Below are positions 1-6,706 of a stretch of 10,799 nt of DNA, in pieces. The stretch spans positions 1 to 10,799 of the forward strand of contig JAUPUC010000002.1 in assembly GCA_030917745.1 (NCBI GenBank). The letters are read 5' to 3'. The translations under genes and the position numbers were made by a program. Source of the DNA: Patescibacteria group bacterium. Its GTDB lineage: Bacteria > Patescibacteriota > Minisyncoccia > Moranbacterales > UBA1568. Each line of letters begins with the position of its first letter. The stretch's first letter is position 1. Below the pieces are notes generated by a model. The model saw nothing but the letters and a program-made list of their open reading frames with translations, did no database searches and was not told the origin of the DNA.

Positions 1-2355
1 TCCTGGATGCGATGTAATGAATCTTGGAAGATACTCCGCTTTCAAAACCACCACTGATCCTGCAAATACCTGGAGAGCTTCGTCCGAATAATTCGGGCAA
101 AGACCCGATGGACAATTCGTAGTCGCAGTTCCAAGAACATCCCGATAAAATCCAAGTAATTTTTTCCACGCGACAGATGTATCCAAAGAGACGATTTGCA
201 CATAAGGGTCAATAACATAGAACAATCTTGACATCGTCACTTCTTGACCAGTCGCCGTATTGATTGCTGTCACCGTAACATCATAACTACTTCCCACCTC
301 ACTTGACACGGGAAAAAAGACAATATTTCCTTGGGCAACGTCAGAACAGTCAGGTGAAACACCTACCTGATTACAAATGAGTGGTTTTTGATTGATTTGC
401 CACGAAAAATCACGCAAACCAGCACTATCAACTTTGAGTCCGATAATCTCATTTTTGATTACCTGACAAGCCGTGCGTTCAAGTGCGGAACCATTACAGA
501 TCATTGCTCCCGCGTTTAGTTTTACGTGTGTCCTTGCACCGACGGTCACGGGGTTCACCAAATACGCCTGGATACGCTTTCCTGTGGAAGCAAATTTCGC
601 GATAACCTCAGAGTTACCCTTCCTGATTCCCCCTCCCGCAACATTCTCCTCAGCCCGCAACCGGAAACGGATATACCCGGTACCTCCAGACATTGATCCA
701 AGCAACGCGGATGGTATATTCATTTTAAAGTGCAGGGTACTTAAGTCATTCCCTTTGGTACGAGTGGTCAACTCAGAACTCACAGCCGCGGCTGTGATAT
801 TCGTCGGACTCGTGAAACGCGGATTATCACTGATGTCGATAATCCAGTCATAATGCATACTACTGTTCTCCTGCAAGGCATTGTCAATCGCTGCCTGCAC
901 GGTCACAAAGTCTCCACTTTTATCCGCCGTCTCATCATTGGTCAGGCTACCAGGGGTGACATTTAATTGTATCGAGAGGTTTGATGATTGCCCTCCTTCA
1001 GTAGGATTGACGAGATTATACTGGATACAGTCATTCGGATCCATATCTGTCGTCGGAAAAGTCACCGGGTAACTTTTGACTGACTGTACGTATTGATTTG
1101 TTGATCCTCCCACCAAAGAAGGATGACACTTATTTTTCGAGAATGCCCACATGACATATGACGAAGAATCATCGTGTTTTGTGGGAATCATAGATGTCCC
1201 TTCAACCGCCACACCGACTTCATCACCGCTGAAATATGTCCAAGAGAACTCATCTATACCAAGACCAACCACCGTGGCTTCATCTTTCTGTCCATTATTG
1301 GCTGTACTCGGATCACGAGGATTTGTCTTCCAAAAAATCTCCTCACCCGCACCAAATACCCCATCTCCAGATGTACCCCCCACCGGACGAGCGAAAACAT
1401 GCTTACACAGGTCGGTAACTGATCCGCTTGTTGTGGCACTACATAAAACCAAGGGGGCTGCGCAAACAGTTGCTGTATCTGGATCAGCCACACAACAAGG
1501 CCCCCCTGACGTGCAAGTAGGGACAGAACCACCCGCACAAACAGGTTTGCCAACCGATGAACATCCTCCCACGTTACAATCAGGCGGTGTCTCAGAAAAA
1601 GGAGTGATAGTCCCACCTCCGGAATTGACCGCTGGATCTCCAAAAATATCTAATCCACCACCTCCGAACGTAATCACGCTCGATTCAGGCCTTATCTGGG
1701 TCTCTCCTTCAAGACATGTTGGCGATGTACCAGCCGGACAAGAAAATGATACTGATGAGCCCGAATCAGCTAACTCATAAATACTCCCCGACTTTGGATC
1801 ATATACGGCACAATAATCGTTCTTCCCTTCCTTATTATCTCCCCCAAAACGAGCTTTATACCCATCGTTATCATCATCCACAACATAACTTGTCACTGGA
1901 TCAGCATTGTCATATCCGTTCTGAACAAGAATACTTGCCGCTTCGATGCGCCAGTCCTTTGAATTATAGGCGCCATCTCCATTGTAATCACATCGAGCTA
2001 CGTTACAGTCCTTCCTTTTTAAATACCAGGTATAATACAGTGACTCCGACGGGTTACTGAAGTAAATTGGCATGGCACGCGCGGTAATCTTCTCTCCACT
2101 CTTTGGATCTGATGGTGAGAAAAAAATCGAAACTTCGGGCGTGGTCTTCTTGCCGCTATTCACATTGAAGCTCTGCATGGTGTCCCGAACACTATCACCA
2201 TTAATGTTGTAACGCTGCTCAAGCTTATTGGCCACCTTCCCTACCGAAGGAACTCCTGCTGCTTGTATTGACGAGAAAGGCGCAAAAAAAACTCCGACTA
2301 AACCGAGAACAGCTAGCTGCTGTCGCATTTTTTTCTTGAGTACCATTTTACTCAT
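1..2355 (-). CDS. Large exported cysteine-containing protein, 3' end outside window
   Basis: An open frame of exactly 785 codons runs from ATG 2355 off the left edge without a stop. In-frame ATGs at 2346 and 2328 are alternative starts; AGGTG lies about 14 bases before the first. Residues 1-32 form a Sec signal peptide: a KKKMR basic start, a hydrophobic core around 14-26, and likely cleavage after A32. Residues 123-134 match an EF-hand/dockerin loop (D123, N125, D127, G128, N131, D134). D160-D162-D164-G165 is a second DxDxDG loop, and 341-360 resembles a degenerate thrombospondin-type-3 segment. There are 22 cysteines, nine of them in 260-317. Residues 685-725 look beta-rich and Ig-like. It starts 17 bases after the CPBP-like gene and is probably the last visible gene of the T4SS-like operon. 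Function unknown; a surface, adhesin or secreted role is inferred. I recall similar large proteins near Patescibacterial T4SS loci, but this is unverified. Confidence 0.85.
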   Translation of the reverse strand, partial: MSKMVLKKKMRQQLAVLGLVGVFFAPFSSIQAAGVPSVGKVANKLEQRYNINGDSVRDTMQSFNVNSGKKTTPEVSIFFSPSDPKSGEKITARAMPIYFSNPSESLYYTWYLKRKDCNVARCDYNGDGAYNSKDWRIEAASILVQNGYDNADPVTSYVVDDDNDGYKARFGGDNKEGKNDYCAVYDPKSGSIYELADSGSSVSFSCPAGTSPTCLEGETQIRPESSVITFGGGGLDIFGDPAVNSGGGTITPFSETPPDCNVGGCSSVGKPVCAGGSVPTCTSGGPCCVADPDTATVCAAPLVLCSATTSGSVTDLCKHVFARPVGGTSGDGVFGAGEEIFWKTNPRDPSTANNGQKDEATVVGLGIDEFSWTYFSGDEVGVAVEGTSMIPTKHDDSSSYVMWAFSKNKCHPSLVGGSTNQYVQSVKSYPVTFPTTDMDPNDCIQYNLVNPTEGGQSSNLSIQLNVTPGSLTNDETADKSGDFVTVQAAIDNALQENSSMHYDWIIDISDNPRFTSPTNITAAAVSSELTTRTKGNDLSTLHFKMNIPSALLGSMSGGTGYIRFRLRAEENVAGGGIRKGNSEVIAKFASTGKRIQAYLVNPVTVGARTHVKLNAGAMICNGSALERTACQVIKNEIIGLKVDSAGLRDFSWQINQKPLICNQVGVSPDCSDVAQGNIVFFPVSSEVGSSYDVTVTAINTATGQEVTMSRLFYVIDPYVQIVSLDTSVAWKKLLGFYRDVLGTATTNCPSGLCPNYSDEALQVFAGSVVVLKAEYLPRFITSHPG
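780..797. repeat. Perfect 18-bp palindrome inside coding sequence
   Basis: TCACAGCCGCGGCTGTGA is identical to its own reverse complement. It lies within the large exported gene, where it encodes part of an Ile-Thr-Ala-Ala-Ala-Val-Ser stretch. There is no loop, so it would act as a dyad protein-binding site or a cruciform or hairpin rather than as a terminator. The next flanking bases do not pair. It may be chance. Confidence 0.6.
1954..1989 (-). other. Dockerin/EF-hand-like calcium-binding loop in the large exported protein
   Basis: The 12 codons encode DYNGDGAYNSKD, residues 123-134 of the large exported protein. Acidic or amide residues sit at loop positions 1, 3, 5, 9 and 12 with Gly at 6, the dockerin-type EF-hand pattern. 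A second acidic DxDxDG loop follows about 37 residues later. Dockerins usually carry two such loops with flanking helices; the second one here lacks an acidic residue at position 12. Calcium binding is therefore plausible, but a true dockerin (cohesin partner) is not shown. Confidence 0.6.
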
Positions 2356-2372
2356 ATTTTGATTTATCACAC

Positions 2373-3029
2373 CTAATAGAGAACTAAAAAAACCAAATCA
2401 ACAAGGAAGAAAAGAATCCAATTCGCCAACCACGATGCGTATATCGATCGAGAGAAATAAGCTACCGCTCCTGAAAATAAACTCGCGTAACAAAGCACCG
2501 CGTACTGCCAAGAAAAACCGCTTGAGAGGCCAATGAAACCCACAAAGAGTATCGACTGAAGCACAATGGCGAGCGGTCCCAATGAACCGAGCCACAGCTT
2601 CATAACCAGTCCGCGAAAAAACACTTCATACAAAAGAGCAATTCCACCGACTGCTATAACTTCATAGGCAACGAACCACACAAAACTTCTCTCCATAAAG
2701 GGAGGGAGTTGATATGCTAATCGAAAACCCTCTATTGGGAGAAGAAAGTACAGAAAGACCCCACCTGCCGCTACCATCACACCTCCCCAAAAGAGTGCTG
2801 GCAACCAACGAGCCTCTTGTATACCAAGAGATGACAGAGGTTCTTTCAATATCATTTTACAGTAAATCATCGGGAGTACCAAGAGAAAAATGATACTCGC
2901 GATAACTTCCTGCGTAATCAAATCAAGTGACTGACTCTCGGGAAGACTGTACAAAAGACTAAGCGACACGAAAACAAACAAGGTCGTCATGATCGTTTTC
3001 TCTTTTTGTGTCGGTAAAATTTTCTTCAT
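2373..3029 (-). CDS. CPBP-family-like membrane protein with altered catalytic motifs
   Basis: 218 residues from ATG 3029. An in-frame GTG at 3065 would add 12 polar residues; neither start has a convincing Shine-Dalgarno sequence, and the ATG puts the basic MKKILP stretch just before the first membrane segment. About seven hydrophobic segments span the protein, as in CPBP intramembrane proteases (CAAX prenyl protease 2/bacteriocin-processing family). The region aligning with motif 1, normally EExxxR, reads Y134-E135-V-F-F-R139-G, so the first Glu is Tyr. The FxxxH region reads F162-V-G-F-I166, with no His. The third motif, normally HxxxN, reads N203-W-I-L-F207. The fold is therefore recognisable but the metal-site and catalytic residues are replaced, suggesting a non-proteolytic member. 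It lies between a small membrane protein gene and the large exported protein gene, so a scaffold or chaperone role is possible but unproven. Confidence 0.75.
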   Translation of the reverse strand: MKKILPTQKEKTIMTTLFVFVSLSLLYSLPESQSLDLITQEVIASIIFLLVLPMIYCKMILKEPLSSLGIQEARWLPALFWGGVMVAAGGVFLYFLLPIEGFRLAYQLPPFMERSFVWFVAYEVIAVGGIALLYEVFFRGLVMKLWLGSLGPLAIVLQSILFVGFIGLSSGFSWQYAVLCYASLFSGAVAYFSRSIYASWLANWILFFLVDLVFLVLY

Positions 3030-3103
3030 ATTCGAAATATCTTTACTCAAGTCTGTGTGTGACACGAGCGCGGTACCGGTCTATCTCACTCTCTATTCTA
3101 CAC

Positions 3104-3595
3104 TCATTTCTTAGCCTTCCCAGGAACCATCATCGAAAGAGCATACCTCTTCTCTCGAAAATATATCCCCATAATAACACCCAGACCCACTGGCAAGACA
3201 TTCAACAAAGACAAAAAACCCTCCACACCCGTCGAAAAAACAAGCGCTCCACCGGCCTGAAACAAAAATACCGACTTTGGTCGAACCGTCAGATCATCTT
3301 TAATTAAGAACAGCAGAAATATGAGAAAACTACAGCAAAAAGCTAACACGGCGCTCAAACCCGGAATCATCCCGATCACCGCCACATCCAAAAAATCTTT
3401 AAACCCGGCAACCATGAGTGGCCCTGCGTATGCCCAAAGACGAACCTGCTTTGTCTGCTTCGTTTCCCTTGATGCTGATGATTGCTGTTGGCGCACACGC
3501 TCCTCGATTGCTGTGTTTCTCATCGCTAAACGTTCCTGGGTAGCCTGTTCTATCCGACTATAGTCCTTCTCTGATTGAAGCGACGGAATTGCCAT
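3104..3595 (-). CDS. Small membrane protein of unknown function
   Basis: 163 residues with a strong ribosome binding site. Residues 1-50 are charged, Gln/Glu/Arg-rich and probably helical or coiled coil. Hydrophobic segments follow at about 54-66, 71-98 and 108-145, the last possibly two helices, and the C-terminus is basic (PGKAKK). There is no signal peptide and no catalytic motif that I recognise. The gene starts 36 bases after virB4 ends and ends in TGA, a useful sign that UGA is a stop here. Its place directly behind virB4 suggests an accessory inner-membrane part of the secretion apparatus. It lacks the processed two-helix layout of a VirB2 pilin, so I do not call it one. Confidence 0.8.
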   Translation of the reverse strand: MAIPSLQSEKDYSRIEQATQERLAMRNTAIEERVRQQQSSASRETKQTKQVRLWAYAGPLMVAGFKDFLDVAVIGMIPGLSAVLAFCCSFLIFLLFLIKDDLTVRPKSVFLFQAGGALVFSTGVEGFLSLLNVLPVGLGVIMGIYFREKRYALSMMVPGKAKK

Positions 3596-3599
3596 ATAT

Positions 3600-3607
3600 C
3601 TCTCTCC
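3600..3607 (-). promoter_or_regulatory. Strong Shine-Dalgarno for the 163-residue membrane protein
   Basis: GGAGAGAG lies four bases before ATG 3595, with the GGAG core eight bases away. It is the clearest ribosome binding site in the window and fixes this start. Most other starts here have weak or no Shine-Dalgarno, so this gene may be translated more independently of its neighbours. Confidence 0.75.
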
Positions 3608-3631
3608 ACAATATTGAACATCGTATTCTCA

Positions 3632-5485
3632 CTATGCCTGAACCCCAGAATCAAAGTCTCGTTTGGCTTGATCGATTTCAAGAAGCTGTCGAGGATCAGA
3701 CGTGATAATCTGATCCTCACTAAACGAAGCCATTACTCTGATGGCTGCGTGTTTGGTTCCCGCAAAAAATATCCCCTCTCCAACTGCTGACTCAAGCAAA
3801 AGAAATTTCTCATGGTCTGTTAGGTAAAATGTCTCAGACACCGTATCGATAGAAGCAGGCGATTGGCGCAACAGAAGCTGGAGCGAAGAGTTGGTGACAA
3901 TTGATTTCCCGTGCCGAGAATTCATGAAGTCACTGATATCCTGAGTGATAGTAGTGAGTCCGGTATAGTATTTTCGGCACCGTTTCGCGATGCCAAACAA
4001 AAAGGCTGCCGCATCATCATGTTGCATCATCACCCACGCCTCATCCACGACTACCACGCGTTTTTTCATTTCCGTTCGAATTTCATTCCAAATAAACTGG
4101 AGAATGATATACATGGCAATTGGGCGAAGTTCTTCCTCCAGATCACGAATATTGAAAACAACCAATTGATTATTCAACATCACATTCGACTGTTTGTTCA
4201 GAAAACCGCCGAAAATACCCTCCGTATATCGTTCCAGCCGTATAGCTAATGATTCCGCTCCGTCCATATTTTGCAAAACCGCATAAAGATCGGACATCGT
4301 CGGATACGATGATGCTGTCAGTTTTGCAAAATCAGATTGCGCGGTAATATCACGGATGGCATAGGTTTCACGGATGGCACGATCAAGAATAGAATCTTCC
4401 TCCGGGGTCACCATACCCAACATCAAATGCAGCAACCCAACCAAGTTAGCAATATTACTCCGAAGCACACTCTCCGCGTCATCTTCATCATTTTTCTTCG
4501 GCAGATCAAACGGGTTGAGGTGTACCGTTGAGTTCAGAGCGATTTTCATAAAACTCCCTCCCACTGTCTCACACAGGTGTTTGTATTCATTCTCTGGATC
4601 CAGAATAATAACACTCGCCCCGAACATCATGGAACGCAGCACCTCGAGCTTCACCGCGTAGCTTTTCCCGGCACCAGATTTGGCAAATACCACCATATTA
4701 GCATTCTCCAGCTTGAAACGATCAAAAAGAATCAGAGAATTATTATGGAGATTGATGCCATACAAAATACCCTCACCCGATGATAAATCAGATGAAACAA
4801 AAGGAAACGTAGTCGAAAGCGGTTCGGTATTAAGATTGTTTGCCACATCCAGCATATCCGTTCCAAGGGGTCTTGTAGAAGCAAAACCCTGGTCCATACG
4901 AAGAATGGCTGGTTTGACATACACCAACTGCGCCTCAAGAAGCGATTCCACAGCGCTTGATTTTTCGCTTAAATCATCTTGATCTTTTCCATACACCGTT
5001 ATATAGAGTCCGAAACGAAAGAACTTCTCTGTCCCCTGTTGCAATTTATCACGGAGAGCCTCTATATCCTGGAAAGCTGTCTCCAACATTGGATCACGCA
5101 CTTTTCCCCCCTCAGCCTCAATAGATATCTGTGACTGCACCTGAGTCGATGATTTACGAAGTTGCTTCAAGATATTCGCCGTATCAACCGGATGGACAAA
5201 AAGAGCCGTGTCCATGGAAAAATCGAGATTGATAATCGGGGAAAACCAATTTGTCGAGAGATAGCGCGGGTAGGCGATGACAAAGTATGTTCGCACAAAT
5301 ACATCGCCAACCTGCATAACATTCGGACTCAAGCGTACCGCTGGAGGCGCGATCAAATCACGCACCGTAGCCACTCCTTTCTGATAGAGCGCTTCTGTAT
5401 CACGCGTCGTCATAGAACCCAAAGACAAATCAGTGTCCTGAGTATTCTCGTTTGTCTTCTGATTCCTCAAGCTAAACAAATTCAT
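3632..5485 (-). CDS. virB4: VirB4-family T4SS ATPase (ATPase-bearing part)
   Basis: 617 residues. VirB4/TraC proteins are AAA+/RecA-like hexameric ATPases that sit on the cytoplasmic face of the membrane and energise T4SS assembly and transport. Walker A is A268-K-S-G-A-G-K274-S275. An LDPENEY motif at 295-301 is typical of the family. Walker B is VVVVD481-E482-A-W. T514-Q-D516 and the LLLR540-Q segment correspond to conserved motifs after Walker B. Residues 55-205, including the AYPRYLSTNW stretch, look like the middle VirB4 domain; the extreme N-terminal VirB4 domain is instead encoded by the preceding gene. The start at 5485 follows that gene's stop by 27 bases with only a weak GGATAG signal before a run of A. 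All ATPase residues are intact. Identity is secure; what it transports is not known. Confidence 0.95.
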   Translation of the reverse strand: MNLFSLRNQKTNENTQDTDLSLGSMTTRDTEALYQKGVATVRDLIAPPAVRLSPNVMQVGDVFVRTYFVIAYPRYLSTNWFSPIINLDFSMDTALFVHPVDTANILKQLRKSSTQVQSQISIEAEGGKVRDPMLETAFQDIEALRDKLQQGTEKFFRFGLYITVYGKDQDDLSEKSSAVESLLEAQLVYVKPAILRMDQGFASTRPLGTDMLDVANNLNTEPLSTTFPFVSSDLSSGEGILYGINLHNNSLILFDRFKLENANMVVFAKSGAGKSYAVKLEVLRSMMFGASVIILDPENEYKHLCETVGGSFMKIALNSTVHLNPFDLPKKNDEDDAESVLRSNIANLVGLLHLMLGMVTPEEDSILDRAIRETYAIRDITAQSDFAKLTASSYPTMSDLYAVLQNMDGAESLAIRLERYTEGIFGGFLNKQSNVMLNNQLVVFNIRDLEEELRPIAMYIILQFIWNEIRTEMKKRVVVVDEAWVMMQHDDAAAFLFGIAKRCRKYYTGLTTITQDISDFMNSRHGKSIVTNSSLQLLLRQSPASIDTVSETFYLTDHEKFLLLESAVGEGIFFAGTKHAAIRVMASFSEDQIITSDPRQLLEIDQAKRDFDSGVQA

Positions 5486-5512
5486 GTTTTTTTTCTATCC
5501 GATTAAGCACCT

Positions 5513-6220
5513 TTACTTCAATTCTATCTGATCAATATTCTTGAGAATAGCGGAGCTGAATACTGACGGATTATAGCTATTGTAAAGCAATTCTATGACT
5601 TCTTCCGTTTGAAGCATGGTGACATGAACCCCTGTCGCTGATAATGCCGCGGTAACATGCCCAACTCGCTGCAATAACTGGCTTCGATACGTCTGAAAAA
5701 GCTCCGGTCGATTTTCAACCGCTTCTTTTGATTTGAACAATCCGAATAATTTATCCTTCAAACCACCTCTCTCATCTTCTACCGCTGAGAACGGTACAAC
5801 TACATAAAAGTATTTTGACATAATACTCGAACTCTCGGTCAATTCCTTCACAAATTTTTTATACCCCGAAATCTGAAATCTAAGTAAATCGTTTTCCTGC
5901 TCTTTTTCACGCGCGGACAAAAGAGCGAGGTATGGCTCGATATTCAATCTCCGAGAACTCACGACCATTTGTACGGGGAAATCCAATGAATTGAGGAAAT
6001 TTTGATACTGCAGAATAATACCCTCCTGTTCATCTGAGGATTTCAAATCAAAATTCAAAGAGGAAACAAGGAGTATTCCCCGGAGCGAACCATTCTTGAG
6101 TATCACCACCCCATCACGGATTTCATCAACATCGACGTACTGTTGAGTACTGCTCTTTGAAGATGTTCCGGGATTCTGATTTTTTGGATTTAAGAATTCC
6201 ATGTTGCTCTCTTGATACAT
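5513..6220 (-). CDS. VirB4/TraC N-terminal-domain protein
   Basis: 235 residues from ATG 6220, preceded by GGGAG four bases upstream. Alternatives are TTG 6241 and ATG 6202. It has no membrane segment and no nucleotide-binding motif. Residues around 35-90, including GVVILKNGSLRGILLVSS, LNFDL and a conserved EQE, then a segment of hydrophobic strands, resemble the first domain of TraC/VirB4 ATPases. The C-terminal ELLYNSYNP stretch near 210-217 matches the place where that domain normally ends. The gene lies between prgI and the ATPase gene, exactly where this domain would be in a single-chain VirB4. The combined length with the next gene, about 850 residues, is that of an ordinary VirB4. It likely binds the ATPase and membrane partners. 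The domain call rests on pattern and context, not on a search. Confidence 0.85.
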   Translation of the reverse strand: MYQESNMEFLNPKNQNPGTSSKSSTQQYVDVDEIRDGVVILKNGSLRGILLVSSLNFDLKSSDEQEGIILQYQNFLNSLDFPVQMVVSSRRLNIEPYLALLSAREKEQENDLLRFQISGYKKFVKELTESSSIMSKYFYVVVPFSAVEDERGGLKDKLFGLFKSKEAVENRPELFQTYRSQLLQRVGHVTAALSATGVHVTMLQTEEVIELLYNSYNPSVFSSAILKNIDQIELK

Positions 6221-6253
6221 TTTACTCCCGATACAATACAACGCCCAAAAACA

Positions 6254-6673
6254 TTATTTTTCAATATGTCGATCAAGGACCGAGGCCAGAGCCTTCAATT
6301 TTGCTTCGGTTATCTCTCGAGATCCACTTGCGGACTCAACAATGGCTGATCCGGGTCGCTTCATCACTACCGTCGGAGTATTCGTGACATGTACTGGGCG
6401 TTCCCATACGGATACTTTAGGACGAAAAAGAAAAAAAACGCCATGGAAGACAAATTTCACCATTGGCATACCAGATGGGCGGTAAAATGCAAAGGCAAGA
6501 AAAGTCAGAGCGGTTGGTCCACCAGCAATTAAGAAAAGTTGAAAATCGAAAGTCGTGTACATGACCAAAAGTACCGCACACATCCCCAGAAGCCAACCGA
6601 TATGCTTCCAGGTAAACGGGCCGACAATCTTGTCTTCAACATCAATATACTGCGGGACTGATGATTGCATCAT
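6254..6673 (-). CDS. prgI: PrgI-family (VirB3-like) inner-membrane T4SS protein
   Basis: 139 residues; ATG codons at 6673 and 6670 are both possible starts. The N-terminal VPQYIDVEDKIVGPFTWKH is the hallmark PrgI opening. Two hydrophobic helices follow (about 25-42 and 45-65), then an FYRP loop, a third short hydrophobic stretch (about 73-83), and a polar tail. PrgI/TcpE-type proteins are the Gram-positive equivalents of VirB3, small membrane partners that recruit VirB4. The length is typical, with a somewhat long C-terminal tail ending in a basic/acidic helix. It precedes the two VirB4 genes, as expected. There is no clear Shine-Dalgarno, but a possible extended -10 element sits 14 bases upstream. 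Confidence 0.93.
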   Translation of the reverse strand: MMQSSVPQYIDVEDKIVGPFTWKHIGWLLGMCAVLLVMYTTFDFQLFLIAGGPTALTFLAFAFYRPSGMPMVKFVFHGVFFLFRPKVSVWERPVHVTNTPTVVMKRPGSAIVESASGSREITEAKLKALASVLDRHIEK

Positions 6674-6687
6674 ACAGACTTAAAAAA

Positions 6688-6696
6688 AGTATACCA
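6688..6696 (-). promoter_or_regulatory. Possible extended -10 promoter before prgI
   Basis: TGGTATACT on the minus strand fits the extended -10 form TGnTATAAT with one mismatch. No good -35 hexamer is visible. Transcription would start around 6681, leaving only about eight leader bases before ATG 6673, which would suit the absence of a Shine-Dalgarno. The element lies in a 33-base spacer inside an apparent operon, so it would be an internal promoter. It may equally be chance. Confidence 0.3.
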
Positions 6697-6706
6697 CAAA
6701 ATGCTT

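Noticed and set aside
1254..1643. 129-codon minus-strand frame inside the large exported gene
   Set aside because: It is out of frame with the gene that has the signal peptide and intact composition; its own product shows no domain. It does not indicate a frameshift, because the main frame stays open throughout.
1151..1780. 209-codon open frame on the plus strand
   Set aside because: It lies opposite the continuous 785-codon frame of the exported protein, has no ribosome site or recognisable domain, and its Pro/Thr/Ser-rich product is what an antisense reading of Gly/Ser-rich coding sequence gives.
2398..2595. 65-codon minus-strand frame containing a GFHW stretch, which could tempt one to restore a His to the CPBP motif
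   Set aside because: It is a shifted reading of the same bases. The main frame continues with good membrane segments on both sides, so no frameshift is needed.
3071..3078. CGGTACCG palindrome between the two small membrane protein genes
   Set aside because: Eight bases are too short to stand out, with no T-tract or second copy noticed; not a terminator or a supported operator.
4663..4684. Walker A of VirB4 starting with Ala instead of Gly, as a possible defect
   Set aside because: The P-loop pattern [AG]xxxxGK[ST] allows Ala there, and the other ATPase motifs are intact.
6221..6241. TTG start at 6241 for the VirB4 N-terminal protein
   Set aside because: An in-frame ATG at 6220 has GGGAG just upstream, while the TTG has no better signal. 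ATG 6202 with AGAGAG upstream remains possible.
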